64,000 nt of DNA from Bradyrhizobium sp. ISRA464 (GCF_029910095.1 NZ_CP094526.1:2232001-2296000), one strand, 5' to 3'. Shown: positions 44,004 through 53,835, counted from the first letter of the stretch. Numbers and translations are program-made. Notes: generated by a model from the sequence alone, not told the origin.

Positions 44004-46327
44004 CGGCTGCCATGCGATCGGCACACGCCGGCGATCTTGGGTCGGGCGAGGAGCCCGGCCTGAGCGCCGGCGCGGCACCGGGCTATACGGTGCACGAGGT
44101 GAACGATGTAATCGCGCAGATCAAGGAAGCGCTTGCGGTCAAGCGAGTGCCGACCGGGCCGCCCAAGGTCGAGCCGTTGTCCGCGCCGGCCACGGCAATG
44201 GACTCTGGACTGGCCGGGCTGGCCGTGATCGCGGGATATTACCGGATCGCCGCCGATCCGGCGCAATTGCGCCATCAGCTCGCGCTGACGGGCCGCTTTG
44301 CCGAGGCCGAGGATATAATCCGCGGCGCCAACCAACTGAAATTGCGCTCGCGCATCCTGCGCGGCGTCACGGCCAAGCGCCTCGCCGCCATTCCCTATCC
44401 CGCGCTGATCGGCCTTAGGGACGGCGGCTTCCGCGTGCTGGCGGCCTCACCGACGAAAGGGCTGGCGCGGCTGCTCGATCCGATTGCCCGCATTGGGCGG
44501 GAGCTGCCGATCGAGCAGATCGTGGCGCTATCATCGGGTGAGGTGGTGCTGATCACGCGCCGCCTGGGCGGGGCGGGGACAGACCCACGCACATTCGGAT
44601 TCCACTGGTTCCTGCCCTCGATCCTGCGCTACCGGCGGCCTCTGGCTCAGGTCGCGGTCGCGTCCCTCTTCGTGCAACTGTTCGCACTCGTCACGCCGAT
44701 CTTTTTCCAGCTCATCGTCGACAAGGTGCTGGTGCACAAGGGCCTGTCGACACTGGCCGTTCTGATCGTCGGCATGGTCACGCTCGGGCTGTTCGAGTCG
44801 GTCCTGCAATTCCTGCGCGCCTATACGCTGAGCCACACCACCAACCGGATAGACGTGGAGCTCGGCCGGCGTCTGTTCCATCACCTCTTTCGCCTGCCGC
44901 TGGCCTATTTCGAGACGCGCGCGGCCGGCCAGACCGTTGCGCGCGTGCGCGAGCTCGAGACGATCCGCAGCTTCCTGACCGGGCAGGGGCTGACCTCGCT
45001 GCTCGACCTCGTCTTCACCCTCGTCTTCTTCGTGGTGATGTTCATCTACTCGGCCAGACTGACGCTGGTCGTGCTCGGCACGATCCCCGTCTATCTGCTG
45101 ATCGCAGTGCTTATCAGGCCGGTTCTGCGTGAGCAGATCAACGAAAAGTTCAACCGCGGAGCGCGATCGCAGCAGTTTCTCGTCGAGTCGATCGTCGGGG
45201 CGCCGACGTTGAAAGCGGCGAGCGTCGAGCCGATGATGCAGGCCCAATGGGAAGAGCGGCTCGCGTCCTATGTTCGCACGTCATTCGATGCCGGCGTCAC
45301 CGGCGCGCTCGGCCAGAATCTCGTCCAGTATGTGAGCAAGGCCACGACGGCCCTGATCTTGCTGTTCGGCGCGCAGGCGGTGATCGAGGGTGCGATGACG
45401 GTCGGCGAGCTGATCGCGTTCAACATGATCGCCTCCCAGGTGGTGGCGCCGATTCTGCGCCTCTCCCAGCTCTGGCAGGACTTCCAGCAGGTCCAGGTTT
45501 CGGTGGCGCGGCTCGGCGACATCTTGAACACGCCGCCGGAACCCACGCCGCAGAACCTGTTGACCCTGCCGCCACCGAGGGGCGCGATCGAGTTGCGCGG
45601 CGTGTCGTTGCGCTATCGGGCGGATGCGGCCGAAGCGCTGCGCAACGTCACCCTGTCGATCGCCGCGGGCGAAGTCATCGGTTTCGTCGGCGCGTCGGGC
45701 TCGGGCAAGTCGACCCTCGTCAAGTTGGTGCAGAGACTTTATGCGCCGCAGGCAGGGCAGGTGATGCTCGACGGCGTCGACATCGCCCAGCTCGACCCAG
45801 GTTGGCTCCGCCGCCAGATCGGCGTGGTGCTGCAGGAGAACATCCTGTTCAATCGGTCGATCCACGAGAACATCGCGCTCGGCGATCCCGCCGCACCGCG
45901 GGCCTGGGTGATCCAGGCGGCGAAGCTCGCCGGCGCCGACGAGTTCATCGCGCAGATGCCGCAGGGCTATGACACGATTATCGAGGAGCGCGGCGCCAAT
46001 CTCTCGGGCGGCCAGCGCCAGCGCATCGCCATCGCTCGCGCGCTCGCCTCCAATCCGCGCATCCTCATCTTCGACGAGGCGACGTCGTCGCTGGACTACG
46101 AGAGCGAGCGTGTCATCCAGGAGAACATGCGCGCGATCGTGCGCGGCCGCACGGTGCTGATCATCGCCCATCGCTTGGCGGCGGTGCGTCCGTGTACACG
46201 CATCGTCGGAATGGACAAGGGCGAGATCGTCGAGATCGGAACTCACGAGGAACTCCTGGCGCGTCGAGGCGGCCTCTACGCAAGACTCTGGGCGCTGCAG
46301 TCGGATCAGGCGAGGGCCCGGGCATGA
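44000..46327 (+). CDS. Type I secretion ABC transporter (HlyB-like, with degenerate C39 domain)
   Basis: The 775-residue protein has an N-terminal C39-like domain (about residues 65-190). The peptidase cysteine is absent (SGLAGLAVIAGYYRIAAD), so it is a docking domain as in HlyB, not a protease. The membrane domain spans about 215-490. The ATPase domain has Walker A (GASGSGKST, about 563), the signature LSGGQRQRIAIARAL (about 668) and Walker B (ILIFDEATSSLD). It should export the protein encoded just upstream, with the HlyD-like protein encoded downstream. Confidence 0.92.
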   Translation: MTAAMRSAHAGDLGSGEEPGLSAGAAPGYTVHEVNDVIAQIKEALAVKRVPTGPPKVEPLSAPATAMDSGLAGLAVIAGYYRIAADPAQLRHQLALTGRFAEAEDIIRGANQLKLRSRILRGVTAKRLAAIPYPALIGLRDGGFRVLAASPTKGLARLLDPIARIGRELPIEQIVALSSGEVVLITRRLGGAGTDPRTFGFHWFLPSILRYRRPLAQVAVASLFVQLFALVTPIFFQLIVDKVLVHKGLSTLAVLIVGMVTLGLFESVLQFLRAYTLSHTTNRIDVELGRRLFHHLFRLPLAYFETRAAGQTVARVRELETIRSFLTGQGLTSLLDLVFTLVFFVVMFIYSARLTLVVLGTIPVYLLIAVLIRPVLREQINEKFNRGARSQQFLVESIVGAPTLKAASVEPMMQAQWEERLASYVRTSFDAGVTGALGQNLVQYVSKATTALILLFGAQAVIEGAMTVGELIAFNMIASQVVAPILRLSQLWQDFQQVQVSVARLGDILNTPPEPTPQNLLTLPPPRGAIELRGVSLRYRADAAEALRNVTLSIAAGEVIGFVGASGSGKSTLVKLVQRLYAPQAGQVMLDGVDIAQLDPGWLRRQIGVVLQENILFNRSIHENIALGDPAAPRAWVIQAAKLAGADEFIAQMPQGYDTIIEERGANLSGGQRQRIAIARALASNPRILIFDEATSSLDYESERVIQENMRAIVRGRTVLIIAHRLAAVRPCTRIVGMDKGEIVEIGTHEELLARRGGLYARLWALQSDQARARA

Positions 46328-47877
46328 ACCAAAGAGCCGCGTTACCGCTTCCGCCTTCGCCGCCGCCTCTCCAGCCGGTCCCCCTGCCTGCCGCGGTCGT
46401 CGCCGGCCGCGACCGCGAATTCCTGCCGGCCGCGATCGAGATCCTGGAAACGCCGGCGCCGCCTCTGCCCATCGTTACGATGTTGACGATTTGCGTGTTT
46501 TTCGCAGCAGCGCTTGCCTGGTCGTTCTACGGGCGGCTCGACGTGCATGCGGTGGCACCGGGCAAAATCGACACGGCCGGGCGCGCCAAGGTGATCCAAC
46601 CGTTCGACCCCGGCAAGATCGCTGCCCTCCACGTCGAGAACGGGCAGCGCGTCCGTGCGGGCGACCTGCTGCTGGAGCTCGATCCCGCGGAGGCGGCCGC
46701 GGAGGCCAATGCCCAGCGCGATGCGCTCCATGCGGACCTCGCCGAAATCGCGCGCCGGCGTTTCGCCATCGCAACTGCGCGAGCCGTGCTCGACGGTCCA
46801 GCGAAATCAAAGGAGGCGGGCGCACGCGAAGCCGTTATCGCCGACCTCATGCAAGCTGCCGCCGACCCTGCGCCGCGAATTGTCTGGGGTGTCGAACTGC
46901 CGGAGGCGATCCGCTTGCGCGAGGCTGCGGTGTTGACCGCGGACGTCAACCAGCTCATCGGCGCCTTGCAAAGCCTCGACAAGCAGATGGCTCAGAAGGA
47001 GGCGACACGTCAGCGCCTGGAAATGAGGATCGCCTACCAGGACAAGCTGATCGAAACGCTGACCGGGCTCCTCAGCGTGCGCCAGCAGTCGTACGATCTC
47101 AAGGTCGGGACCAAGATCAATCTCTACGACGCCAAGGGGGAGCTGGAGAAATCGCAATCCTCGCGGGCCTCCGACGAAGGCGAGTTGATCGAAACCGAAG
47201 CCGCGCTGATGGAGCTCGCGAGCGAGAAGATCAAGACGCTCTCGCAATTCGTGGCGGATAATGGCAACAAGCAGGCCGAGGCCGAGCGCAAGGCGGACGA
47301 AGCCAAGCAGGCGGTGGTCAAGGCCTGGGCACGCCTGGCGCGCACCCGGCTCCATTCGCCGGTCGACGGTGTCGCCCAGCAGATCGCTGTGACCACGGTC
47401 GGCCAGGTTGTCACCACGGGGCAGCAGCTCCTGGTCGTGGCGCCGACCGAAGGGGCGCTGCAAATCGATGCGCTGGTCGCCAATCTCGACATCGGTTTCG
47501 TCAAACCCGGCCAGACCGCGGCGATCAAGGTCGACGCCTTCCCCTTCACCCGTTTCGGCGTTCTGCATGGAAAGGTCGTGCGCATCGCCTCCGAGGCGGT
47601 CGAGGAACAGGAGGCCAAGCGCGGTCTCGCCAACGCGCCCGCCACCGCCAATACGGCTGGCGTCCCGCCTGCCAGTCAGGCTGGGCAGCCGCAGAGCTTC
47701 GTCTTTCCGGTGACCATCGCGCTCGACGAGCAGGCGATGGACATAGACGGCGCGACGGTCGCTCTAACGCCGGGCATGACCGTGACTGTCGAAATCAAGA
47801 CCGACAGCCGCCGCGTGATCGACTATCTGCTTTCGCCGCTTGCCAAGATCGCATCCGAGGCGTTGAAGGAGCGATAG
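46324..47877 (+). CDS. Type I secretion periplasmic adaptor (HlyD-like)
   Basis: The 517-residue protein has a proline-rich cytoplasmic N-terminus and one membrane helix (MLTICVFFAAALAWSFYG, about residues 53-70). The lipoyl-like half-motif is KVIQPFDPGKIAALHVENGQ, a long coiled coil follows (EATRQRLEMRIAYQDKLIET), and the closing beta region is TRLHSPVDGVAQQIAVTTVG. It overlaps the ABC gene by four bases. No TolC-like outer-membrane gene is present in the window, so that component must be encoded elsewhere. Confidence 0.92.
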   Translation: MNQRAALPLPPSPPPLQPVPLPAAVVAGRDREFLPAAIEILETPAPPLPIVTMLTICVFFAAALAWSFYGRLDVHAVAPGKIDTAGRAKVIQPFDPGKIAALHVENGQRVRAGDLLLELDPAEAAAEANAQRDALHADLAEIARRRFAIATARAVLDGPAKSKEAGAREAVIADLMQAAADPAPRIVWGVELPEAIRLREAAVLTADVNQLIGALQSLDKQMAQKEATRQRLEMRIAYQDKLIETLTGLLSVRQQSYDLKVGTKINLYDAKGELEKSQSSRASDEGELIETEAALMELASEKIKTLSQFVADNGNKQAEAERKADEAKQAVVKAWARLARTRLHSPVDGVAQQIAVTTVGQVVTTGQQLLVVAPTEGALQIDALVANLDIGFVKPGQTAAIKVDAFPFTRFGVLHGKVVRIASEAVEEQEAKRGLANAPATANTAGVPPASQAGQPQSFVFPVTIALDEQAMDIDGATVALTPGMTVTVEIKTDSRRVIDYLLSPLAKIASEALKER

Positions 47878-48084
47878 GTACAGCGCGCACCTGCCGTGCG
47901 GAGTCGTCTGCGTCGAGCCCAAGTGGATTGGGCGGAGATGCGGGTCTCTGAAATCGAGGTCGCGCCGTTGCTGGCGCGCAACACACTCCACCAAATCGTC
48001 AGCCACCCTCCCTCCAACGCCTGTGCATTGTCCCTTGGCTCGACGGGGGCTCTCCCTCGCGATAGATTGCCGCGGGGGAGACCG

Positions 48085-48456
48085 ATGCGCCGACAGCCGA
48101 ACAATCTCTTGCCTATAGTCCTGGTTGCCCTGCTGGTGCAGATCTTTGCACCGATCAGCGCATGCTGGGCGGCCAGTCTTGCGGCCTCCGATCCGCTTGC
48201 AGGCGCAGTCATCTGCCACGCGAGTGCAGCACAAGGACCCGAGCAGGACGATCAGACCGGCCAGCATGTCCATGACTTCTGCGTCGCCTGCAATGTACTG
48301 CAGACTGGCGCCTTGATCGACACTCGGCAGGCATCAGCCTCGATCGCGGTGGATCGCCTGACAAGCCAGATAGCCTGGCAGGACTGGGCGCCGGGTCTCT
48401 TCGGTTCGAGAATTGCTTCTGAGGCTCAGGCGCGCGCGCCGCCGTTTCCGTCGTAA
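48085..48456 (+). CDS. DUF2946-like small protein of a copper-type operon
   Basis: The 123-residue protein has an N-terminal hydrophobic segment (LLPIVLVALLVQIFAPISAC) and a His/Cys cluster (CHASAAQ; HVHDFCVACNV) like the metal-binding region of DUF2946. The start at 48085 is supported by GGGGGAG eight bases upstream. It opens a run of four same-strand genes ending with CopC and CopD, consistent with periplasmic copper handling. Confidence 0.65.
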   Translation: MRRQPNNLLPIVLVALLVQIFAPISACWAASLAASDPLAGAVICHASAAQGPEQDDQTGQHVHDFCVACNVLQTGALIDTRQASASIAVDRLTSQIAWQDWAPGLFGSRIASEAQARAPPFPS

Positions 48457-48515
48457 AGCTGCGCGGCCAAAAAGGCCGCTGAGCCCTTTACACATCAACG
48501 CTCGCGGAGATTTCC

Positions 48516-49520
48516 ATGTTCATCCGTCATGCGCGTGCAGCCTTGCCAGGACTTGCCATCGCGCTCATTCCTTTTTCCGGAAGCACAGCCCACGAAATCG
48601 TCGGCAACCGGTTCTTTCCGGCTACGCTCGGCATCGACGACCCAGGCGTGAATGACGAGCTATCACTGCCGACGGTGTCAAGCTTCAACACCGGCGACGA
48701 TCCATCATTTCGAGAGCGCGACTTCTCCGGCGAATTTTCCAAGCGCATCACCGAGGCGTTCGCGATCTCGATCGGCTCGACCTACAGCGTCTTCAGCCCG
48801 CCGGGCGGCCCTACCGGGATTGGTGCTCATGGGTTCCAGAACCTCGAGACGACGTTCAAGTATCGGGTCTTCAAGGACCCGTCCCATGAATTCGTGATGT
48901 CGGTCGGCTTGAATATCGAATGGGGCGGCACCGGCTCGGATAGCGTCGGAGCTGATCCGTTCAACACTTACACGCCGAGCGTCTTTTTCGGCAAAGGCTT
49001 CGGTGACCTGCCTGACACCCTGTCATGGCTGCGGCCCGTCGCGGTCACCGGACAGGTCGGCTATGCGATCCCAGGCCGGCATTCCACCACGACCTTCGGG
49101 ATCGATCCCGACACCGGTGAACCGACCGCCGACACCGAGTTTCATCCGCAGGTGCTGAACTGGGGCGGAACGATCCAGTACAGCATGCCCTATCTGAAAT
49201 CCGCGGTCATCGATCTCGGGCTGCCGGACTTCTTCAATCACCTGATCCCCCTGGTCGAGGCCAGAATGCAGACGCCGGTCGCAAACACATTGACATCGGG
49301 GACGGTGACGACCGGCACGATCAACCCCGGCGTTCTCTGGGTCGGAAGCACCTATCAGCTCGGTGTCGAGGCGCTTGTCCCGGTCAATCGGCAAAGCGGG
49401 ACCCGCGTCGGCGTGATCGCCCAGCTCCACCTATATCTCGACGATATCGATCCCCACGGAATCGGCAGGCCAATCTTTGGTGGGGCGATGCAGCCTGCCA
49501 GTCCTTTTGCGAGGAAATGA
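48516..49520 (+). CDS. Exported, outer-membrane-like protein of a copper-type operon
   Basis: The 334-residue protein has a signal peptide (MFIRHARAALPGLAIALIPF, cleavage near STAHE). Alternating polar and hydrophobic strands (FEFVM-type: HEFVMSVGLNIEWGG; SVFFGKGFGDLPDTLSWLRP; RVGVIAQLHLYLDD) suggest a beta-barrel. I do not recognise a named family. It overlaps the copC start region, so it is in the same operon and may be an outer-membrane component of copper uptake or efflux. Confidence 0.6.
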   Translation: MFIRHARAALPGLAIALIPFSGSTAHEIVGNRFFPATLGIDDPGVNDELSLPTVSSFNTGDDPSFRERDFSGEFSKRITEAFAISIGSTYSVFSPPGGPTGIGAHGFQNLETTFKYRVFKDPSHEFVMSVGLNIEWGGTGSDSVGADPFNTYTPSVFFGKGFGDLPDTLSWLRPVAVTGQVGYAIPGRHSTTTFGIDPDTGEPTADTEFHPQVLNWGGTIQYSMPYLKSAVIDLGLPDFFNHLIPLVEARMQTPVANTLTSGTVTTGTINPGVLWVGSTYQLGVEALVPVNRQSGTRVGVIAQLHLYLDDIDPHGIGRPIFGGAMQPASPFARK

Positions 49521-49522
49521 TC

Positions 49523-49876
49523 ATGCGACGCTCATCTCTGATCTGGATCATCGCGCTGCTGTCATTGGCGACCGGCAAAGCATACGCCCATGCCCTTCTC
49601 GATCATGCCGAGCCGCGCGTCGGCAACAAGGTGGCAAGCCCGCCGCGCGCGGTGACGCTCTACTTCACCCAGAAGCTCGAACCGGCGTTCAGTTCGGTCA
49701 CGGTCACCGGTCCTTCCGGCCAGCGTGTCGATGCCGGAAAGGCGCGTGTGAACGGCAGCCAGATGTCCGTCATGTTAAAAGGCGGCGGTGTCGGGACCTA
49801 CCACGTCAATTGGCACGTGTTGTCCGTGGATACCCACAAGACTGACGGGAGCTTCACCTTCCAGGTCGGTCGATAG
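49523..49876 (+). CDS. copC: CopC-domain periplasmic copper-binding protein
   Basis: The 117-residue protein has a signal peptide (MRRSSLIWIIALLSLATGKA). The mature N-terminus HALLDHAEPRVGNKV carries the Cu(II)-binding His of CopC. The second site region is YHVNWHVLSVDTHKTDGSFT with its Asp and His ligands. The start at 49523 fits GAGG eight bases upstream better than the ATG at 49517. It is followed at once by copD, and the pair is the usual CopCD copper-import or resistance unit. Confidence 0.9.
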   Translation: MRRSSLIWIIALLSLATGKAYAHALLDHAEPRVGNKVASPPRAVTLYFTQKLEPAFSSVTVTGPSGQRVDAGKARVNGSQMSVMLKGGGVGTYHVNWHVLSVDTHKTDGSFTFQVGR

Positions 49877-49888
49877 AGCACCGTTGCG

Positions 49889-50848
49889 ATGGATTGGTCC
49901 GCAGCAGGAGCGCCGATGGTCGCGACGCGCGCCGTGCACTTCGTGGCGACCGCGGTGGCGGTTGGAAGCGTTATCTTCGGGGTGCTCATCGCTGGCCCCA
50001 TCTTGCAGCACCATGCGACGGTGGCGATTTCATTCCGGAAGCGAGCGCGGCGGGGAACATGGGCCTGCCTTGTCGTGGCGGTGATCTCGGGCCTGTTGTG
50101 GCTGTTGCTGCAAACGTCGTCGATGAGTGGAAAGCCCTTCAACGAGGCTCTGACGGCAGACATGCTGTCGACGGTGCTCAACGAAACTCAGTTCGGTCGG
50201 GTGACGATCATTCGCGCAGGTCTGGCGATCTGCCTGGCCGCCTGCCTCATCTATAACCGTGCGGTAGCCGCACAATGGCTAGGGCTTGCGGCGGCGACCG
50301 GGCTTGCCGGCAGCCTTGCCTGGACCGGCCATGCCGGCTCAACTGTTGGCGTGACGGGCTATCTGCATCTCACAGCAGACGCGCTGCACGTCGTTGCTGC
50401 GGCAGCCTGGATCGGCGGTCTGGTCTCACTGATCACCTTCCTGACGACCATCCAGGTACGCGAAAACATATCGCTCGTCCGGCATGCCATCGGACGATTT
50501 TCGACGATGGGCGTAGTTTGCGTGGCCATCATCCTGCTCAGTGGCATTGTCAACGGCGTCATTCTGGTCGGCTCGTTCTATGGGCTGGTGGCCACCGAAT
50601 ATGGGCGCCTGCTGATGTTCAAAATTGCGATGTTCGTGGTGATGCTCACCTTCGCCGCTATCAACCGGTTTCGCTTGACGCCACAGCTCGCCTTTACCGG
50701 AAAGGAACAACCGTCTCGCGCGCTTCATTACCTGATCCGTAACAGTGCGATTGAGACAGCGCTCGGACTGGGCATCCTTGTCATTGTTGCGGTGCTCGGA
50801 ACCTTGCATCCGGCCACTCACTTGGTCAATCTCACAACCTCTCGGTGA
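49889..50848 (+). CDS. copD: CopD-type copper membrane protein
   Basis: The 319-residue protein has about eight membrane helices. Conserved CopD patterns are RAVHFVATAVAVGSVIFGVL near the N-terminus, ADALHVVAAAAWIGGLVSLI (the helix with His and Trp) and MLTFAAINRFRLTP near the end. CopD receives copper from CopC and passes it to the cytoplasm or to oxidase assembly. It is the last gene of the copper operon. Confidence 0.9.
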   Translation: MDWSAAGAPMVATRAVHFVATAVAVGSVIFGVLIAGPILQHHATVAISFRKRARRGTWACLVVAVISGLLWLLLQTSSMSGKPFNEALTADMLSTVLNETQFGRVTIIRAGLAICLAACLIYNRAVAAQWLGLAAATGLAGSLAWTGHAGSTVGVTGYLHLTADALHVVAAAAWIGGLVSLITFLTTIQVRENISLVRHAIGRFSTMGVVCVAIILLSGIVNGVILVGSFYGLVATEYGRLLMFKIAMFVVMLTFAAINRFRLTPQLAFTGKEQPSRALHYLIRNSAIETALGLGILVIVAVLGTLHPATHLVNLTTSR

Positions 50849-51098
50849 CTAGCTACCATCGAAGCTACTGTTCTCGCCGCAAAGATTTCGAAGTCCACGT
50901 CTTGTCCGAAGCGGTCCCGCTTGAAGTGATGGCGTTGAAGGGGACATGGCAGGACAGTCATCCGTTTGCGATCGATCTGCGCCCGTCGGGCTAGACTAGG
51001 GCGACGCGCCCGTAGCCCGACCGGGCAACTCAAATCTTGCTTCATCCGCGCGCGGGCTTGCTGGCCGGCACTCCAACAGGCGCGGGCCTCCAACGGCG

Positions 51099-51374
51099 TT
51101 ATCGCAGGCCAATCCTGGCTACGGCCGTGTCCGCTATCTCTTTCGGCTCACTCATGCCGGTTGCGCCAGCCTCGATAACCTTGCGAGCCACCATCTCGCA
51201 AAGCGGATCATTGCGATCAACGAGGCCCATCGAGCGTAAGGCAAGGTCGAAAGCTTTGTTCAAAATCTCAATTTCCTCAGGCGTATATTTGCCGGTTTTC
51301 AGCACGCGGTTGATTGGCATCGGCCGACCCCACCCATGACGTAGGTTCCGCTTATACCACGGAACTTCGTTCAC
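51099..51374 (-). CDS. Conserved-looking hypothetical protein (91 aa)
   Basis: The 91-residue protein is compact and charged (GKYTPEEIEILNKAFDLALR; DRNDPLCEMVARKVIEAGAT), predicted all-helical, with no signal peptide. The ATG at 51374 or a later one at 51320 (MPINRVLKTG) may be the start. Similar short proteins are, from memory, common in Bradyrhizobium genomes without known role. Confidence 0.6.
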   Translation of the reverse strand: MNEVPWYKRNLRHGWGRPMPINRVLKTGKYTPEEIEILNKAFDLALRSMGLVDRNDPLCEMVARKVIEAGATGMSEPKEIADTAVARIGLR

Positions 51375-51787
51375 GGGCCGAGAACCCTAAAAGCGGACCT
51401 TGAGTCTTTAGACGGATCGGGTGGCAGATCTTGGGAACGGGCTTCCTAAGAAGTGCCCTGGAAGAGCGCTGGTGCCTCCGCCGGGCGGGATGGAGCGGCG
51501 GTTAGCCTGGAAGCCTGTTGCCGATTGGACACGGCGAGCAACTCAGCAAAAGTCCGTCAAGTCTTCGCGGCAGGCTACCCGCTTCTCCGTGCATTCAACG
51601 CACGGCATGGACTCTTTCTGCTCGAGAGATGCTCGAACTGCGTCCTCAATGGCGAGCGTGCATAGCGGCCGTCATCGCGCGTGGGCGAGGGGGGCATTAC
51701 TGTACTGATACGAGGGCGACGATCAGGATGCTCCCGCGAAACATCTCGCCACGCCTACTTCTTCCATTAATTCGCTTTTGCGGCTGC
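51375..51787. other. Intergenic region with a repeat fragment
   Basis: No gene is supported in these 413 bases. A piece at about 51508-51560 (GGAAGCCTGTTGCCGATTGG and onward) matches the left end of the long repeat at 54760, so it is a fragment of the same dispersed element. Confidence 0.55.
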
Positions 51788-53059
51788 CTAGGTGCCTGTG
51801 GCAGTTCCCGAACCAGCACGTTCGCGCATGAGCACCGCGACGACGACGCCGGAGATGAAGGTGAGCGCGGCGATCGCGATGATCGCCGCTGCAAGCCCGA
51901 ATTGGTCGGCGACAATGCCCGCCGACAGCGCGCCGATCGCGTAGCCGAGATCGCGCCAGAAGCGGTAGACGCTGAGCGAGCGGGCGCGCCAACTCGGATG
52001 CGATGCGTCGGAGACGGCAGCGATCAGGCTCGGGTAAACCATGGCCGTGCCAATTCCGAGGAGCAGGCTGCCGACCAGCCACCACTCGAAATGACTGGTC
52101 ACGGCGGTCAGGAATAAGCCTGCAGCCTGGATCCACATGCCGGCTGTGATCAGCCCCTTGCGGCCCCAGCGGTCCGACAGCGGGCCTGTTGCAGTCTGCA
52201 GGATGCCCCAGGTTGCCGGATAGATCGCTTTCAGAATACCGATGCGTTCGACCGAGAGGCCAAAGGACACGAAGAACAGCGGAAAGATGCCCCAGCTCAT
52301 ACCGTCATTCAGGTTGTTGACGAGTCCGGCCTGGCATGCGGCGAACAGGTTGCGATCCTTGAATGAGGTGAGGAGGAAGATCTCCCTAAAACTGATGGGA
52401 ACCACCTGCCGCGCATGGCCCGCAGTCTCGAGCCGAACATGATCGCGGGTGTCGCGTACCAGCAAGATCGAGAGCGCGAAGCCGAGCATCGCATAGGCAA
52501 CACCGAGATAGATCGGCGCCGGCCGCAGCCCCGATTCCGACGCAATGTATCCAGTGAGATATGCGGTCACGCCGACTGCGAGATAACCGGCGAACTCGTT
52601 CAGGCCCACCGCCAAACCGCGCGACCTGGGCCCAACCAGATCGATCTTCATGATCACGGTCATCGACCAGGCAAAACCCTGGTTGATGCCCAGAAGGGCG
52701 TTGGCGGCGACGACCCATTTCCAACTCGGCGCCGAGATGATCATGAAGGGCACCGGCAGGCCGACGAGCCAACCGAGGATGAGAACACGCTTGCGTCCCC
52801 AGGCGTCGGCCAGCTGGCCGGAGATCAGATTGGCGCACGCCTTCACGACGCCGAAGCTGACGATGAAGGAGACGACAAGCGTCGTCGAGCCGATCCTGAA
52901 TTCCTCGGCACCGATCAGCGGCACGACGGTTCGCTCGATCCCGACCATCCCGCCGACGAACGCGTTGATCAGGAGCAGCAGCGCGAACTGTGGCCAGTTC
53001 TCCCGGAGCCCTAGCCGAACCGATGGGGCCGCTTGCGGCGCGGACACTGCTTCGCTCAT
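51788..53059 (-). CDS. Major facilitator superfamily transporter
   Basis: The 423-residue protein has 12 predicted helices. Between helices 2 and 3 lies the MFS motif ISGQLADAWGRKRVLILGWL, and the equivalent in the second half is TGPLSDRWGRKGLITAGMWI. The start at 53059 is preferred over one at 53158 because the first helix follows soon after. It begins four bases after the stop of the ETHE1-like hydrolase gene and is co-transcribed with it, so it probably exports or imports a sulfur compound. That is inference. Confidence 0.87.
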   Translation of the reverse strand: MSEAVSAPQAAPSVRLGLRENWPQFALLLLINAFVGGMVGIERTVVPLIGAEEFRIGSTTLVVSFIVSFGVVKACANLISGQLADAWGRKRVLILGWLVGLPVPFMIISAPSWKWVVAANALLGINQGFAWSMTVIMKIDLVGPRSRGLAVGLNEFAGYLAVGVTAYLTGYIASESGLRPAPIYLGVAYAMLGFALSILLVRDTRDHVRLETAGHARQVVPISFREIFLLTSFKDRNLFAACQAGLVNNLNDGMSWGIFPLFFVSFGLSVERIGILKAIYPATWGILQTATGPLSDRWGRKGLITAGMWIQAAGLFLTAVTSHFEWWLVGSLLLGIGTAMVYPSLIAAVSDASHPSWRARSLSVYRFWRDLGYAIGALSAGIVADQFGLAAAIIAIAALTFISGVVVAVLMRERAGSGTATGT

Positions 53060-53063
53060 GGAA

Positions 53064-53804
53064 TCAGGCCGTAGCAGCCGTGACACCTGCATTGGCGGCT
53101 CTGATCTGCGCGGCTTCTGGCGGCGCCGGCGGAATCTCCGCGACCATGAACCGGACAAACTCGGCCTCGTCCTCGATCATGAGCGCCTGGTTGTGCCGCT
53201 TCTCGAAGCCGATGGTGGACCACGGCTTTCCGCTGAGGCGGCGACCACAGACCGAGCCCGCATAAGCGCCGGGCATGACGTCCACATAGTCGGGAAGGCC
53301 TTTCAGTCTGCGCGCGCTGCGGAACAGTTGCCTTGCGCCTTCTTCGGCATTGGCGGCGAGTTCGGTGCGGCCGAGATCGCCGACCATCAGCGTGTGGCCA
53401 GTCAAGACGAACCAGGGTTCGTTGGCGCGCGTTCGATCTGTCACGAGAAGGCAGATGTGCTCGGGTGTGTGGCCTGGGGTGTGCAGCACCGTCGCTGAGA
53501 CGTTGCCGAGCGGGAGAACCTCGCCGTCCCGCACGCCTTTGTATGAGAATGATACGCCTGCCTCTGCCGATAGCACGTATTCGGCCCCTGCCGCGCCGGC
53601 GAGGGCTCGACCCGCCGAGAGATGGTCGGCATGAACATGCGTGTCGACGACGAAGTGAATTCGCATCCCGGCGTTGTCGGCAGCTTGCAGATAGGGCTGG
53701 ATGTCACCGACCGGATCAACCACCGCAGCCGCGGCCTTGCCGCCGCAGCCGAAAAGGTACGAAATGCCGACGGGGCTATTGTGCAAGAATTGACGCAGGA
53801 TCAT
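53064..53804 (-). CDS. ETHE1-like metallo-beta-lactamase-fold hydrolase (persulfide dioxygenase / Blh type)
   Basis: The 246-residue enzyme has the metal-binding motif DTHVHADHLSAGRAL (about residues 54-68), the next ligand in LHTPGHTPEHICLL, and the Asp region TGHTLMVGDLGRTEL, followed by YAGSVCGRRLSGKPWSTIG. These match persulfide dioxygenases and the Blh proteins linked to BigR. Gene order (divergent ArsR-rhodanese, downstream MFS) supports a role in sulfide or persulfide detoxification. The ATG at 53804 has GGAG eight bases upstream. Confidence 0.85.
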   Translation of the reverse strand: MILRQFLHNSPVGISYLFGCGGKAAAAVVDPVGDIQPYLQAADNAGMRIHFVVDTHVHADHLSAGRALAGAAGAEYVLSAEAGVSFSYKGVRDGEVLPLGNVSATVLHTPGHTPEHICLLVTDRTRANEPWFVLTGHTLMVGDLGRTELAANAEEGARQLFRSARRLKGLPDYVDVMPGAYAGSVCGRRLSGKPWSTIGFEKRHNQALMIEDEAEFVRFMVAEIPPAPPEAAQIRAANAGVTAATA

Positions 53805-53835
53805 GGGCTTGCACTCCTCTATCAGAGAACGTAGA

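Noticed and set aside
47878..48084. N-terminal extension of the DUF2946-like gene from 47896
   Set aside because: The extra 63 residues precede a clear membrane segment and a good ribosome site at the later ATG, so they are probably untranslated.
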